A stretch of 64,000 nucleotides of DNA from Spisula solida (taxonomy: Eukaryota; Mollusca; Bivalvia; Venerida; Mactridae), in assembly GCA_947247005.1 (NCBI GenBank), contig OX365952.1, positions 44,434,722 to 44,498,721 on the forward strand, in the 5' to 3' direction. Positions 53,273-64,000 of this stretch are shown one piece after another (position 1 is the first letter of the stretch; each line of letters opens with the position of its first letter). A program made the translations under genes and the position numbers. Below the pieces are notes generated by a model, which ran no database searches, was not told where the DNA came from, and saw only the letters and a list, made by a program, of their open reading frames with translations.

Positions 53273-55060
53273 GTTATTGCTGCCAATTACCTCTGTAAGA
53301 CAACCACATGAGACAGTTCCAGTTGTGGAATTAAAGGTACATACTCCCTCTTCCCTTGGATACTTTTAAATGAGCAAAATGAATCGTTCTTTTTGTATAT
53401 GACTGTTAAATCCTCGTCACCACCCTTTTAATAATAAATGTTCGGTGAAGTACCACGGCTCCGAGGTTGTCGGAGAAAAAAACGTTACTTAATATTAGAG
53501 CGGCGATCAACATCTCTACAATTATTGACTAAAATTACTTGTTTCCATGCATATTCGGTGGTACAGAGTCTAGACCCAGTCCTGGCGTACTTAACTGATT
53601 TACCGCCCTTTGCATATCCATAAATCCCTCTATTATACCACCACTGTATTTTTTAGATTTGACTCTAACCCTTTTGCCTTTGAATCGGACACCGTTGATT
53701 TACGTTCATTGACATGTAGATTTGCCTCTGCATCGGTTTCGGGTGGGAAATCTCCTCCACGTGTATCATCTTCGACGGGCTTTCGCTAGATAAATCTTGC
53801 ATTGATATCTCACCCGTCTCCGTTTACACACAATCTAAATCAACCATTACTCGTCATATCCAAAACAACGGCACTACATGGTATAAACATGGGGTCAGCA
53901 TGGCTAACCTTTGCTGGCATCGAACTTGAATTGCCGTCGTTGTTTACAAGTGGAACAAAATGGTTGGGCACTTAACCATGTGACTGTGAGATGGAGCTAA
54001 AATCTAAGATCACATGTTACAACATGTCCTTACAGTTTCTACCTACTATCCTCTTAGTCAAAGGTTCTGAGGTCGATTCTTAAAGTACTTGCGGCAGGTA
54101 GTATGACTTAATTGTTTTGTTAATGACGGCACTGATCAAATAGAACTGTTCAATGCCAGATAAAGACTAGATTTTGATCACAAGATGCAAGAAGTTTTAT
54201 TTAAAGTCGGTTATGGCAAACAATATAACATTAGCTCGCAGAGCTATTTTCCGACAAACAATGTGTAAATATAACAGCACGGTGTAAAGCAGCTATGGAA
54301 TAAAAGACATGGTTAAATATTATCTAGCAATTGTTACAATATCGATGTTATGATCAAGGGACATAATCTAAGATGGCTAACAGCTTAGCTACAATTGATT
54401 TAGAGTTATTCCTCTTGGAAGAAAGTAACTTGAACCAGTAAAAGCACCAGGCACAGCTTAAGATAAATCACAATAAAAACTTACACACAGCAACATGAAG
54501 CACACCAAAAGCACATCATGCAATATTTAGCATAATCACTAATGATAATGCAATTATCCTTCACAAAACCTGTTGTTGTATAATATGGTTTATTAAAAAC
54601 AACTTAATCGCACTCCACAGTCTTACAATTTATGGCGACTCTGATTTCCGCATAAAGCTAGCGATTCCGCTCTGTACAAACAATTCCCGTCGTCTTTGAT
54701 TGATACCGGGTATTTTGTCCTACAATAACGGGGTGAACATTCGCAAGATATTCAATGGAGTTATACGGCCTTCTCACTACGTGAAACATCTGACGAATGT
54801 TTAAACCCAATATTGTACGAATTTACAACTACACTATTTGGAAAATGATATAAGTTTATAAAATACCGCAACATCTTCTCTAAACAATACAAATATTTGT
54901 ACTTGTCATTTTACAGTGTTAGTGCTATTTTTTCTGCCGCCTCTTTTTAGCTATGACAGTAGTTATGCAGTCTGGGACGGCTATCTCTATTATATGAGGG
55001 TCCGTCCGCTTAGCCAGCAGACTCGGTCTTGGCAACCGGTGCCAAGGCGGCGTTGTCAGA
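53273..55060 (-). pseudogene. Second, decayed copy of the OTU/unknown-ORF block
   Basis: Parallels 46075-47525 in order, including the unknown ORF region (53280-53950), the spacer and the OTU piece (TTTATGGCGACTCTGATTTC at about 54630). Many indels break all frames. It then continues through GCAGACTCGGTCTTGGCAAC, also found at 47993. Confidence 0.88.
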
Positions 55061-55380
55061 TATAGGAGGGGACGGAGAGGGCCTCACTGAGCTCTTCGAT
55101 GACGGCTGTAGTTTCGAAGATAAGATTCCGCTGCAGAGCCTCTCTTGCACAGCTGAACTGCGATGTCGAACTCTGTTGATCAAATGATGAAAATGGAGGT
55201 ATATGTATTTAATACTTCAAACATACCTTTGAATTCCGCTATTGAGCCTATTGCTCGTATGCTGCAGCTGCCCCAAGTATTTTGCTTGGTGGTATTCTTT
55301 GGAGCTGCTGTCAAGCCTTCCAGGAACACTTCAGGCAGAGGTTGAACATCCTTAAATCTATTATTTTCATTGAAATCCAC
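55061..55380 (-). CDS. Two candidate minus-strand exons, unknown protein
   Basis: Segment 55227-55380 encodes DFNENNRFKDVQPLPEVFLE, GLTAAPKNTTKQNTWGSC and ends AAAG|GTATGT. Segment about 55010-55170 encodes SAVQERLCSGILSSKLQPSS and SDNAALAPVAKTESAG. Both look protein-like and precede the OTU copy on the same strand. Not recognised; start and acceptor unresolved. Confidence 0.35.
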
Positions 55381-55383
55381 GAC

Positions 55384-55400
55384 TTAAAGATCTTAAGTCG
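55384..55400. repeat. Short palindrome
   Basis: CGACTTAAAGATCTTAAGTCG, 8-bp arms. Confidence 0.7.
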
Positions 55401-55844
55401 GAAGATGCTCTAACTGTGTCACAGTTATACATCCTCAAATTCCAAAAAACATAACTTCGTGAAGTAAATCAAATTCTACTTCTTTCATTTTACACTTAGT
55501 GTTGAAAAAATGCAGGTTTAAAGACAAACGTTGACCAATGGATTATCACCAATAAAAAAACACAAAATACCCGCGCACTAAAATACCTTGGATTTAATTA
55601 CGTGATGTTTGTTTAACAGGGTGTATTTCAACCCACAGAGTTCATAGATTCACTTTCTAGATCTTCTCTACGAGAGCAGGAGGAATCATTTTACAGATCA
55701 AAGACAAGTCCACCACCTTTTGTTTTTCTATCATTTCGAAACAGTTGGAAATTATTTAATTGAAATAGGTCGTTAGAGAAGTTTTCATTTCCGAGAATAT
55801 CAAATTTCAGAATGTTCACTGAGGAGAATCTTCAGTTCATCAAA

Positions 55845-56177
55845 TTATGGAGATATGTAATGTATATTAAGATGCATTATTTTCATGCTTTGTTTGTCAA
55901 ACCAATTTTCTTCTGCTCTATCGTTGAGTATATGAATACCTTCATTTTCTCCTTGTAAGGCAGCAGATACTGTCTGTTCCTTGGTTAGTGTGGAGTAATG
56001 TATTGTTGTCGGTGTTTTGGAATGATGAACGAAACATCCTTTCCTGTCCACGAGCTCCTGGTCACGAGTTGGTCTTCTTTTGTGAAGGCTGGTAAAAAAT
56101 TTAGTGGCTTGTCGGATGGTGTTTGGAAGTTGTAGACATTCCGATATTAAGAGAGGTTGTGTTGCGAACGTGTACGA
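55845..56177 (-). CDS. 110-codon open frame, unknown
   Basis: Open on the - strand from after TAG at 56178 to the stop at 55845. It includes ECLQLPNTIRQATKFFTSLH, KGCFVHHSKTPTTIHYSTLT and KEQTVSAALQGENEGIHILN. Looks like an exon of the mobile gene family of this region. No domain recognised. Confidence 0.4.
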   Translation of the reverse strand, partial: SYTFATQPLLISECLQLPNTIRQATKFFTSLHKRRPTRDQELVDRKGCFVHHSKTPTTIHYSTLTKEQTVSAALQGENEGIHILNDRAEENWFDKQSMKIMHLNIHYISP

Positions 56178-56179
56178 CT

Positions 56180-56755
56180 ACGTGTGCGTGTTACTACCCG
56201 TACATGTATACGTACACGTTGTAATTAAAATTGGCTTGCGAAACCAAACGTTTGCGTGTAAAATCACAGGACAGCTGTAACATGATTTCTCCGTGAATCG
56301 ATAATAAGTGTTTACATAAGCTCAATGACACCACGGGTGATGACATATTGTGTTTCTCGTGCAAACGCATACGTGTGACTTAGTACACATGATATTTTCG
56401 TCGTTATGATATGATAACGTATTGGTAGATGAACACTGGCAAGTTTCCTTCGGGAACAAAGTAACATAATATATTGTATCACCAACACCCCGGAGCATTA
56501 AAGCGTTCATATCTGCAACTAAGCGCACTCCGTCATTTTTTAAAGGAAGTGACTATTCGTACGGCTCTCCCGTAAAAATAGCGATACCGCCCGCGAATGA
56601 CTATTCTTACGGCTGTTTTACGGGCCCGTAAGAATAGCCAATGCCTTTTTTAAAACCTTTTCAGAAAACCAGATCTTCCCGAGTACACCAATTTTGATTA
56701 GTTGTCTCTTTGGGTTACTACTATCTTGGACAACTTCATTTGTACATCAATCCCC
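56180..56755. other. Non-coding, nothing recognised
   Basis: ATTC(G/T)TACGGCT and ATAGC words repeat near 56550-56640. No ORF of note. Confidence 0.35.
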
Positions 56756-56760
56756 GCTGA

Positions 56761-57170
56761 TTAATTATTTGCTTGCAGTACCTTTGTTATTGTTTCTATT
56801 ATATCCTCCGTTTTAACTACTTCGTGTGGGAATTTTAACTCTGCAAGTGGTAAGGGAAAATATTCATGTCTGCTTTTAGCACAAAATTGACAAGATTTGC
56901 CCGCACCGCAATACTTCACAGTGAATATTATTTTGTAAATAAAACAAACTGAGCAACATGTTCTCAGTTGGTAATTTTTACGATCATAAACCCAGTTTAT
57001 AATGTTGATATATCCTTCAGATATGTTAGCAGTTATGTCAGATTTCGGACTATAAATTCCAGCAGCTTCAAGAAGCCATCGACATGGATACTTAATAATA
57101 TCAGGTTTGATGTGTTTAATCAAATAATCCGAAAATACCGCGCTCCTTTTGTTTAAAAGATTGGGGTGTT
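56761..57170 (-). pseudogene. MULE-type transposase C-terminal piece
   Basis: The - strand frame holds IKHIKPDIIKYPCRWLLEAA and GIYSPKSDITANISEGYINI, resembling the C-terminal (agI.S..TN..SE..N) part of MULE transposases. It continues with a cysteine cluster (CCSVCF, CGAGKSCQFC). It complements the middle part seen at 45274-45690 but is a separate locus. Confidence 0.55.
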
Positions 57171-57506
57171 TCTTGTCGAAGTAGTGTGTTTAAATTTTAC
57201 AGCTACAAATCAACATTTGAGGTTGGAGTTTTACGTTGCTGTAACCACTCTTTCGCGTTTAACGTGATTCCAACAATAAAAAAACATATGCAATATGTGG
57301 GAGCTTTTTTCCATGGCCTTTGTTAATGCCACTTATCTATCAGCAACAATATTGATGTTTGATTTAGCTAAAGTCGGACATTTTTTAAGCAACCCAGAAC
57401 AAAAACGTTCATGAAATGTCCTATCTTTCTTTTCATGTATCAAAAAGGCTAGTGGTATTGAAGGAGTTTATCCAAAAAGAAAATGTTTGTATAAAATTGG
57501 AGAGAG

Positions 57507-57655
57507 AGAGAGAAAATTAGAAGAATTGGGTTGTTCGTATCCTTCAGCTTCTGTACCGTGTTTCTCTTCTCCTCTAGTCTTCTAGCCAAGTCGTGCTTCT
57601 CTCTTGTCTTCCATAATTTCTTTGCTTCTTGCTCAAGATTTTTAATTATATTTGC
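57507..57655 (-). CDS. Candidate coiled-coil exon, unknown
   Basis: The - strand reads ANIIKNLEQEAKKLWKTREK and RRLEEKRNTVQKLKDTNNP, a charged heptad-like stretch. No donor was found; about 50 codons. Confidence 0.35.
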
Positions 57656-57887
57656 ATGGCTAGAATTCCAGCTTTCTCTTCAAAACAGCCATTTAACGGC
57701 GATAACGCGCAGGCTCCTCTTTCACGTCATACGACCCCGCCCCTTCCATGTACCGGGTCCGTTCATCTTCTTATAGTTAAGTTTCTTCTCGTCGCTTATG
57801 CTCTTTTGTCACTTCAATTCACATATATCCAAGAATATGGACGAAAATGAACAATGTTGCATATATTTAAGAAATTACATATGAAAA

Positions 57888-58505
57888 TACAATAAACCCA
57901 ATCTTTCAATTTATGATACCAATTTACTTCCATTTTCAATAAAGAGTTTACTATATATTTGAATTGTGTCACTTACAAAAAATCATATTTACCGAGAAGA
58001 ATGGTACAACGTCAAAAACACAAGTCTTGTCCAAGAATTGTAGATTTCTCGCACGTGGATAGGGAAAAATTGAATAATTCTGACTACTCAAATAATCACC
58101 AAGGTATTTAGTCTGACTATGTCCAACTACAATAGCCATTGTCACATATGGAAATGTTCACAAAATGAAAAATAATTATTCACAAATTATCCAAGTAATG
58201 ATAATATTTAATCCACGCAAAATGTTAATATTCATACAATTCAAACAGACACAAAGAAAATAAAAGAGCATCCAATTCGTAATCCCACATATAATCATAT
58301 GCAAGCAATAATTGTTCTGTTTTTAATTCGAACACAAAAAAACTTAAAAATACAGGGTCCTATTATGGTCAATTTGTTTATAATGCATGAAATGAAAACA
58401 TTGTTTTTAATTAACACACCGTTATTAGAATGTTATGTACAGATTTAGTCTGTAGTTGGATAATTGTCGAGTAGTTGTATGTGTAGGCATCAGTTTTCGT
58501 TCATT
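57888..58505 (-). repeat. Segmental copy shared with 62898-63540
   Basis: Long near-identity, for example ACCGAGAAGAATGGTACAAC, CAAGAATTGTAGATTTCTCG and GTCCAACTACAATAGCCATT. Confidence 0.92.
57993..58139 (-). CDS. 49-codon exon, SGNH/GDSL-like start
   Basis: ATG at 58139, donor TCG|GTAAAT at 57993/57992, phase 0. It encodes MAIVVGHSQTKYLGDYL, SIFPYPRARNLQFLD and CVFDVVPFFS. The V-V-G-x-S-Q-x-K-Y-L start resembles block I of SGNH/GDSL hydrolases found in some retroelement proteins. The sister at 63006-63151 has an in-frame TAA and a 1-base deletion. Function uncertain. Confidence 0.45.
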
Positions 58506-58509
58506 TCGA

Positions 58510-59330
58510 AACAATGAGTATATATTTGTGTCTAAGTACTAAGAAGATGCGACTGAAGGGTCAAGCAAGGTTTCGGTACCAATTATTACATTAGGGCATA
58601 CAGAGTCTTAAAGAGCATAAAGTTCAGGTTTTGTTTGGTTTTTATAGATTGCAAATTCAGACAGATGGTTTTTTAGAGGCTGACTTGTGTCTTTTGTTTG
58701 CATATGATTTCCAGTTTTAACTGGGGTTTGTTGGTTTGGTTTTCAAGGCGATGTGGCAAAAGGTTTGCCTTTGCTATGATGACTGCTAAGAGTCGAGAAA
58801 GAGTTTACTGATGTAAATGTGATCTGGTTGAAGAACGAGCAGGAGAAATTTGGTAATCCACCTTTAAGACAGTTCCAGGACAGATTACTGCTGTCCATGA
58901 TATAGTACAATGTGTCCAACATACCACCTTGGCAGTCTTGTGCGTATGCACAGACATGGTGGAGATCTTAGAAAAGTGCATTGATTACCAACAACATGTT
59001 GTATTTCTCGACTTTTGTGCATACGTATTCTTCACAAAATATTATATACTCCTCAAATAAATTAAAGGACCACAAAATGCAAGGGTTGGTGAATTGAAGT
59101 GCCGTTCATCATCTCAAAACCATCTGCATTATGGACTTAAGTAGAAATAATATATTGAAATAGCACATGAAATAAGGCGCTAGACTTCTCACAGACCATG
59201 CCTACGTAATATCCCTCCGCCTTTTGTGTCAAAAGCAACATATGAACTGAGAAAGTTTGAATTCCAGACACTCTTTGATCAAATGCTTGTTATAATATAC
59301 ATTTCAACGAAATATTTACCTTAAAATTGA
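58510..59330. other. Non-coding, nothing recognised
   Basis: No ORF or repeat partner noticed. Confidence 0.35.
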
Positions 59331-59338
59331 TGGTGGAT

Positions 59339-59455
59339 TCAATAGTATTTTCTTCATAGGGTGGTGGTGAACTTGGTCTTAATCCCAGTTCAGGCAAATT
59401 CTTCTTGTATCTCTTACATAATCCATCACACGTCCGATATAGTCATACTTTCCAC
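59339..59455 (-). CDS. Candidate exon, unknown
   Basis: The - strand reads CDGLCKRYKKNLPELGLRP and SSPPPYEENTIESTINFK before AAG|GTAAAT. An upstream stop limits it to about 40 codons. Confidence 0.35.
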
Positions 59456-60103
59456 AGATATTTAGTACCTGCAAGGTAAGATGACTAGAATTATTTGTCT
59501 GGCTTTTCATCAAAACATGTTTGCTGTTCGTGCACTTAATTTCTACTAGCCTTGCTTTAACCATTATAAGTAAAGGGTTTATGTTTTAAAAAATGTTTAC
59601 TCAAAATAATATAGACTAGACATTTTAAGTAATAATCTAACATTCCCAATAAGAGTTCATTTTCATTCATCAAATGGAATATTGCATTCGTCCAAAATAC
59701 ATTTTTACCACTATAAATTGGTACACAAACTTTTAACCATCCATTTGCATAACGTCCATTTAGGATGTTTAGATATTTTCTTCCTAAAATGTTTAGAGGC
59801 AAGGCCAATTTCAAGTATCTTTCGGTAAACAGTAACTCAATATAAGGGGTATGTGAAATAAAGCATGTACAACTACTACCTTCAATAATGCTGATTATTA
59901 TGTGATCCGTTTTCTTAACAAGTCGTCAATAAAAATACAAAGCTACATTCACTATAAAGAAAACTTAATATATTAATATTTAATTTATCAATACGCAATA
60001 TGAGATAATATAAAACACAAATTTGATAATACTCGGTACTATTTTGATGTAGATTAGCTTAACTGGAAAAGCTTGTTCGAATTACATATTGATTAAAGCT
60101 CAC

Positions 60104-60341
60104 CATTCTGCTCAGTAACAGGTTCAGACCAATTCCTTCAAGAATCCTTATTCCGGTATTCAACAGTTGACGAAGTCCTTTCGTTTCTCGTTGGAGATTT
60201 TTGCAAGTGATTAAAGGCAGCATTTCTTTCATGACTAGTGGAAACGCTGCAGATGCCTCTCTAGCCGCAGTTTCCAGCTCTCTAGCCTTGCCTACTCTCT
60301 TAGGGTGACTTAATTTCGGTATGACTAACATCATTAATCTA
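60104..60341 (-). CDS. Candidate 79-codon internal exon, unknown
   Basis: Acceptor TATACTTCAG, donor AGAATG|GTGAGC. It encodes LSHPKRVGKARELETAAREA, FPLVMKEMLPLITCKNLQRE and LLNTGIRILEGIGLNLLLS. An amphipathic helical composition is consistent with a real protein, but the family is not recognised. Confidence 0.5.
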
Positions 60342-60659
60342 CTGAAGTATATGTAAGACATAAATGTTCCTATGTATATATAACTGGGGTATGGGTTGAA
60401 TAATAACACCAACTAATCGATAGATACTTTAATTCATCATTTACTATCAGCTAAATAAATATGAATAGACGACAAGAACCTAAAATACATGAAGTAAACA
60501 AATAATTAATACCAGGACAAAGAATACAGTACATTGGTAGTACAGGAGAACGCAAAATCTAGATAAATTAAAGTTATAATAAATACATAATTAAACGCGA
60601 TATAATGCTTAATTCATAATAGAAGTAATTTATTTAAATAATCAAAAGAAGTAACTTAC

Positions 60660-61656
60660 CAGGACCAGTAGAATTAAATTGAGCATTCATCAATAATAAG
60701 CACGTGTGTATTCATTATGTTATCTGCAATGGAAATATATGGTAATTGCATCTATATCTGATAAATAATACACAGAAAAATACAAATTAAGTTTAATTAT
60801 TTGAAATGTAACGCATATTATACCTGGAATATTTCAGTGCAACAATTGCTAGTTATAATTTACACATGACGCATTGTACAATAATTTTGATACTGTATCA
60901 AAGTAAATTCATCCATCATAAATATTACACAAATACCTCAATTTACATTTGCAATGATAGTCACTTTTTGCATTTACCTTCATTTAAAAGACCGAATTGC
61001 GTCAAACTTTGGCATGGTCTTGTTAGTGAGGTTCAGTTGCGCGGTCTTTCAATACACTACCATCAATTTATAATGTAAAATGTATGGAGTTATATACCTA
61101 AAACTGGCTTATGCTATACATTGGTTTGGATGATATGGGGCATCAAAGAAGGCGGGTGCCTTCCATCTCATATGCCCGACCACTTGTGGATTGTAGTTTG
61201 TTTGGCGTATGGTGGATACACGGAACAAGCCATTCTAGTGGTGCCTGCATAATAGATAACAAAATCCAACACATTTCACGATTTTAATTATTTATATTTG
61301 AGGTTGTTGCTTTACTGAGGTGAAATTTATATTGATTTCTTTTTGTTTAAAAACGGTTGCTGTACAGAGGTTAAATATATAGTGATAACCGCTTGGGAAC
61401 ATTTTAAAGGGTTGCATTATAGAAAGCCAATTTGGGGAAATGGTACTGTGTTTTATTGACGGTCACATAAAAAAACAATTTGTGTACAAGTTAGACACAC
61501 TGTATTACCTGTTATACTTCATGTTTTGGACAATTTATGAAGTGTTTTCATAATTTCAACAATTGTGGACGTCTTCCCAGTACCTGCAGGGCCCAACAGG
61601 ACTATGTTGTGCCCTTTACAACATATTTATATAGCCGACTGTTGTTGAGCATTCAT
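60660..61656 (-). pseudogene. PIF1-type helicase, multi-exon remnant, copy A
   Basis: Reading the - strand: 61656-61519 encodes AQQQSAI (Q-motif-like), a TAA stop, then GHNIVLLGPAGTGKTS (Walker A). At about 61255-61115, TTIHKWSGI is followed by TGA. At 60723-60660 an exon with good splice sites encodes NTHVLIIDECS (Walker B), then TAA. The order and spacing are those of a split PIF1 gene with introns; three stops mark decay. Confidence 0.82.
60700..61295 (-). repeat. Segmental copy shared with 52322-52925
   Basis: See partner. This copy retains the Walker B exon edge at its left. Confidence 0.92.
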
Positions 61657-61829
61657 GACAGCCATGCTTGGTTTTTTTACAAAATGACGACAACGATATT
61701 CGATATAATGGTTTCCTGATTATCGTGGTGCGCACTTCTGTATCTATGGCGTGGTTGGGATAATAGCTCATTCGATCCGCTTCGCACCATCATGGTTTTG
61801 TAATATGTGTACGGTGGGTATAATAATAA

Positions 61830-61925
61830 TACTACTAATAATAATAACGACTTTATTAAAAGAGGCAACACAGTTGGGTATACCCAGTCTTCCCTGTGAG
61901 CCTCATATAACATTGACATAATATA
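61830..61925 (-). repeat. ATT-tailed retroelement 3' end
   Basis: Reverse complement of the 14285-14375 tail (GAGGCTCACAGGGAAGACTGGGTATACCCAACTGTGTTGCC). Confidence 0.8.
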
Positions 61926-62039
61926 TGACATTGTGCATTTATAAAAGTTACATGAAAGGCAAATAATAACTATAAACATAATTACATAAGTTATTATTAT
62001 ATACACCAGCTGAAAGAAAGTCAATATATCAAATGTAAT

Positions 62040-62400
62040 TTAAGGCAGAAGATCTAACCTACTATATATACACATTAAATGATGGCATGAATTGCATAGA
62101 ACATGGTTCATGGGTCCTAATAATTAATATGTATGCATTCTTACGGGGAACCAAACACTATTGATTCCGGGTCACTGAAAAAGTATGGCTTCCAGTTGAA
62201 ATTTACAGAATGTGTACATGAATGTTGATTAATCAAACCGGGATGTCAGCGTATATAGGAAGGTCTCATATATGAGATAATCTACATTGTATTACTTTGT
62301 CTGTTGATACAGTTTATATTTGCTTTATGTCTCTTGGAACACCAGCAGGCGCTTCCACCCCCTTAGTTTTCAAATTATTATAATCTTTCCCGGAAGATCT
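62040..62400. other. Non-coding, nothing recognised
   Basis: No ORF or repeat partner noticed. Confidence 0.35.
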
Positions 62401-62409
62401 AAATACCAA

Positions 62410-62598
62410 CTATTCCATAGAAGACGTTGATGGAAAGAGTGTTCGTCCCGTCATATCTAGTATTGCCAATTCTTGTTCAGTAGGAATGGCATTTGGTCGG
62501 GATGTTTTGTTTTGAACATATTTGTAGTTCCTCGGTTGTTTTTCGTCCCGTTGTTTCTCGAAGTCGCACTGTGTCTGCTTATTCATTTGGTGGTCCAC
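62410..62598 (-). CDS. Candidate coding piece, unknown
   Basis: The - strand has QMNKQTQCDFEKQRDEKQP and PNAIPTEQELAILDMTGRTL, hydrophilic, ending TAG. No domain recognised; may be an exon of the mobile gene. Confidence 0.25.
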   Translation of the reverse strand: MDHQMNKQTQCDFEKQRDEKQPRNYKYVQNKTSRPNAIPTEQELAILDMTGRTLFPSTSSME

Positions 62599-62759
62599 AT
62601 TTTTGACTGATTCCTATTACACTTTTCCTTAAAAACGTCCTTTACCTTTTGTTTGTTTTTCATGCATACATTGTTTCTGCCAGTGTGCATCGTGTTGTCA
62701 TGAAACTTCAGTCCTTGGAATATTCCTACGTTCTCGACGAGAGCAATGTTTGCGTTAAC

Positions 62760-63790
62760 CAGGTGATGCGTCTCTTGAATGTTGTTTTTGGTGTTGATGC
62801 TTTCAGTGTATTGTAGGTGCGTTGTATTTTTAAGATGGCATCTGGTGTTAGTTGTGGTACGTGTACACGTGCGCTTCTTGTTTAAGCATTTCTCTGTACA
62901 ATAAACCTAATCTTTCAATTTATGATTATACCAATTTACTACCACTTTCAATAAAGAGTTTACTATATATTTGAAATATGTCAGTTACCAAAAAGTGATA
63001 TTTACCGAGAAGAATGGTACAACGTCAATTCACAAGCCTTGTCCAAGAATTGTAGATTTCTCGCACCTGGATACGGAAAAATTGAGTAATCCTGACTACC
63101 CAAAAAATCACCAAGGTATTAAGTCTGACTATGTCCAACTACAATAGCCATTGTCACAAAGGGTAATATTCACAAAATGAAAAATAATTATTCACACATT
63201 ATCCAAGTAATGATAATTTATAGAATCCGCGCAAAATGTAAATATTCATAAAATTCAAACAGACACAAAGAAAATAAAAAGCGCGTATACAATGCGTAAT
63301 CCAACATCATATGTAATGTAATCATATGCAAGCAATAATGGTTCTAGAACCAAAAATCTTAAAAAGACAGGGTCCTATTATGATGCATTAAATAAAAACA
63401 TTTTTAATTAACAAACTTTTATTGGAATGTTATGTACGGATTTAGTCTGAAGTGAGATAATTGTCGAGTATTTGTTTGTGTAGGCATGGTAAATAATTTC
63501 TGCAGGAAGGACAGTTTTCGTTCGCTATGTCTGCATCCATTGGATGTCAGCTGATGGTACTCAGTGCCATGTCGATTCTTGTAGGATCGGGGAGGAGTTT
63601 TTTTTTCGCAGCCATCCTTTGAAATATTTGCACTTTTCAAAGGGCTGTCGTCGACATATTAGTTCGATGGTATGTTGCTGAACCATGTGATGCGTCTTCT
63701 TCCGGTGATGTTTTCAGTGTATTGTGTATGCGTTGTATTTTCAAAATGTCATCTGGTGTTGGTTGTGGTTCCACTGGTACGTGTGTTCGT
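62760..63790 (-). repeat. Tandemly arranged copies of mobile-gene segments
   Basis: 62760-62880 and 63685-63790 share GTATTGTAGGTGCGTTGTATTTT-type sequence whose - strand reads PDDILKIQRIHNTLK / PDAILKIQRTYNTLK. Between them, 62898-63540 repeats 57888-58505. Confidence 0.75.
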
Positions 63791-64000
63791 ACCAGTCGGA
63801 CTATCACAATATCAAATCACAGTTATTTAGCGCACATAAAACTGTTCTATTACATATATACATATTCTTCAGACCACACGTTAGATGGGCAAACAGATTA
63901 CCTCGGCCTCTATGCATTGCAATATAGATATACCGGGTATTAAAGTAAATCTAAAGTTTTATCTATCCTAGTGGGTTTCCGACTAACTGAGTAAGTGAAT
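63791..64000. other. Non-coding, nothing recognised
   Basis: No feature seen at the window end. Confidence 0.3.

Noticed and set aside
55640..55770. Possible + strand exon (acceptor ACCCACAG, open about 40 codons)
   Set aside because: Protein-like composition but no donor, no partner and surrounded by minus-strand coding pieces; too weak to list.

Overview
This window is eukaryotic, intron-rich, AT-rich animal DNA, most likely from a mollusc and probably a bivalve. The evidence is a split hyaluronan-binding (CEMIP-type) gene with short exons and GT-AG introns, very dense non-autonomous transposons, tandem-core dispersed repeats ending in GGACGG/GTTCGTCC runs, and BEL/Pao and Ty3/gypsy remnants. 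The species call is inference. No intact transposon was found.

Left part (about 0.5-4.9 kb): a BEL/Pao LTR retrotransposon on the + strand. Its LTRs are almost identical, but its gag-pol frame has three in-frame stops and ends inside RNase H with no integrase. It sits in an intron, 74 bp upstream of the first visible exon of the main gene.

Middle part (4.9-27.7 kb): the 3' portion of one + strand gene. Eighteen exons join in one frame (860 codons plus stop; one base of the first codon lies upstream). They encode the beta-helix and C-terminal regions of a CEMIP/cell-surface-hyaluronidase-like protein followed by two thrombospondin type 1 repeats. The N-terminal exons lie outside the window. 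The introns hold MITEs, SINE and LINE 3' ends, a mariner-like TIR element, a 30-bp minisatellite of about 25 copies, a palindromic 57-bp triplication, a degenerate second BEL fragment and a C2H2 zinc-finger-like ORF. One intron is best explained by a GC donor.

Right part (27.7-42.8 kb): no confident host gene. It holds foldback and TIR elements, tandem-core dispersed repeats, a broken Ty3/gypsy element (gag piece on -, pol on +), a DDE_1/pogo-type transposase piece and a LINE reverse-transcriptase piece.

Far right (42.8-64 kb): a mosaic of minus-strand, intron-containing, mostly decayed coding pieces. They include a gag-like ORF, MULE transposase pieces, an OTU cysteine-protease domain, an uncharacterised 220-residue ORF, three separate PIF1-type helicase fragments and several unrecognised exons. 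Several blocks occur twice as direct copies (46.1-47.5 with 53.3-55.0 kb; 52.3-52.9 with 60.7-61.3 kb; 57.9-58.5 with 62.9-63.5 kb). This is the best candidate for a little-described system: one or more large mobile genes carrying OTU, MULE and perhaps PIF1 modules. All functional statements rest on motif reading by eye; no search was run.
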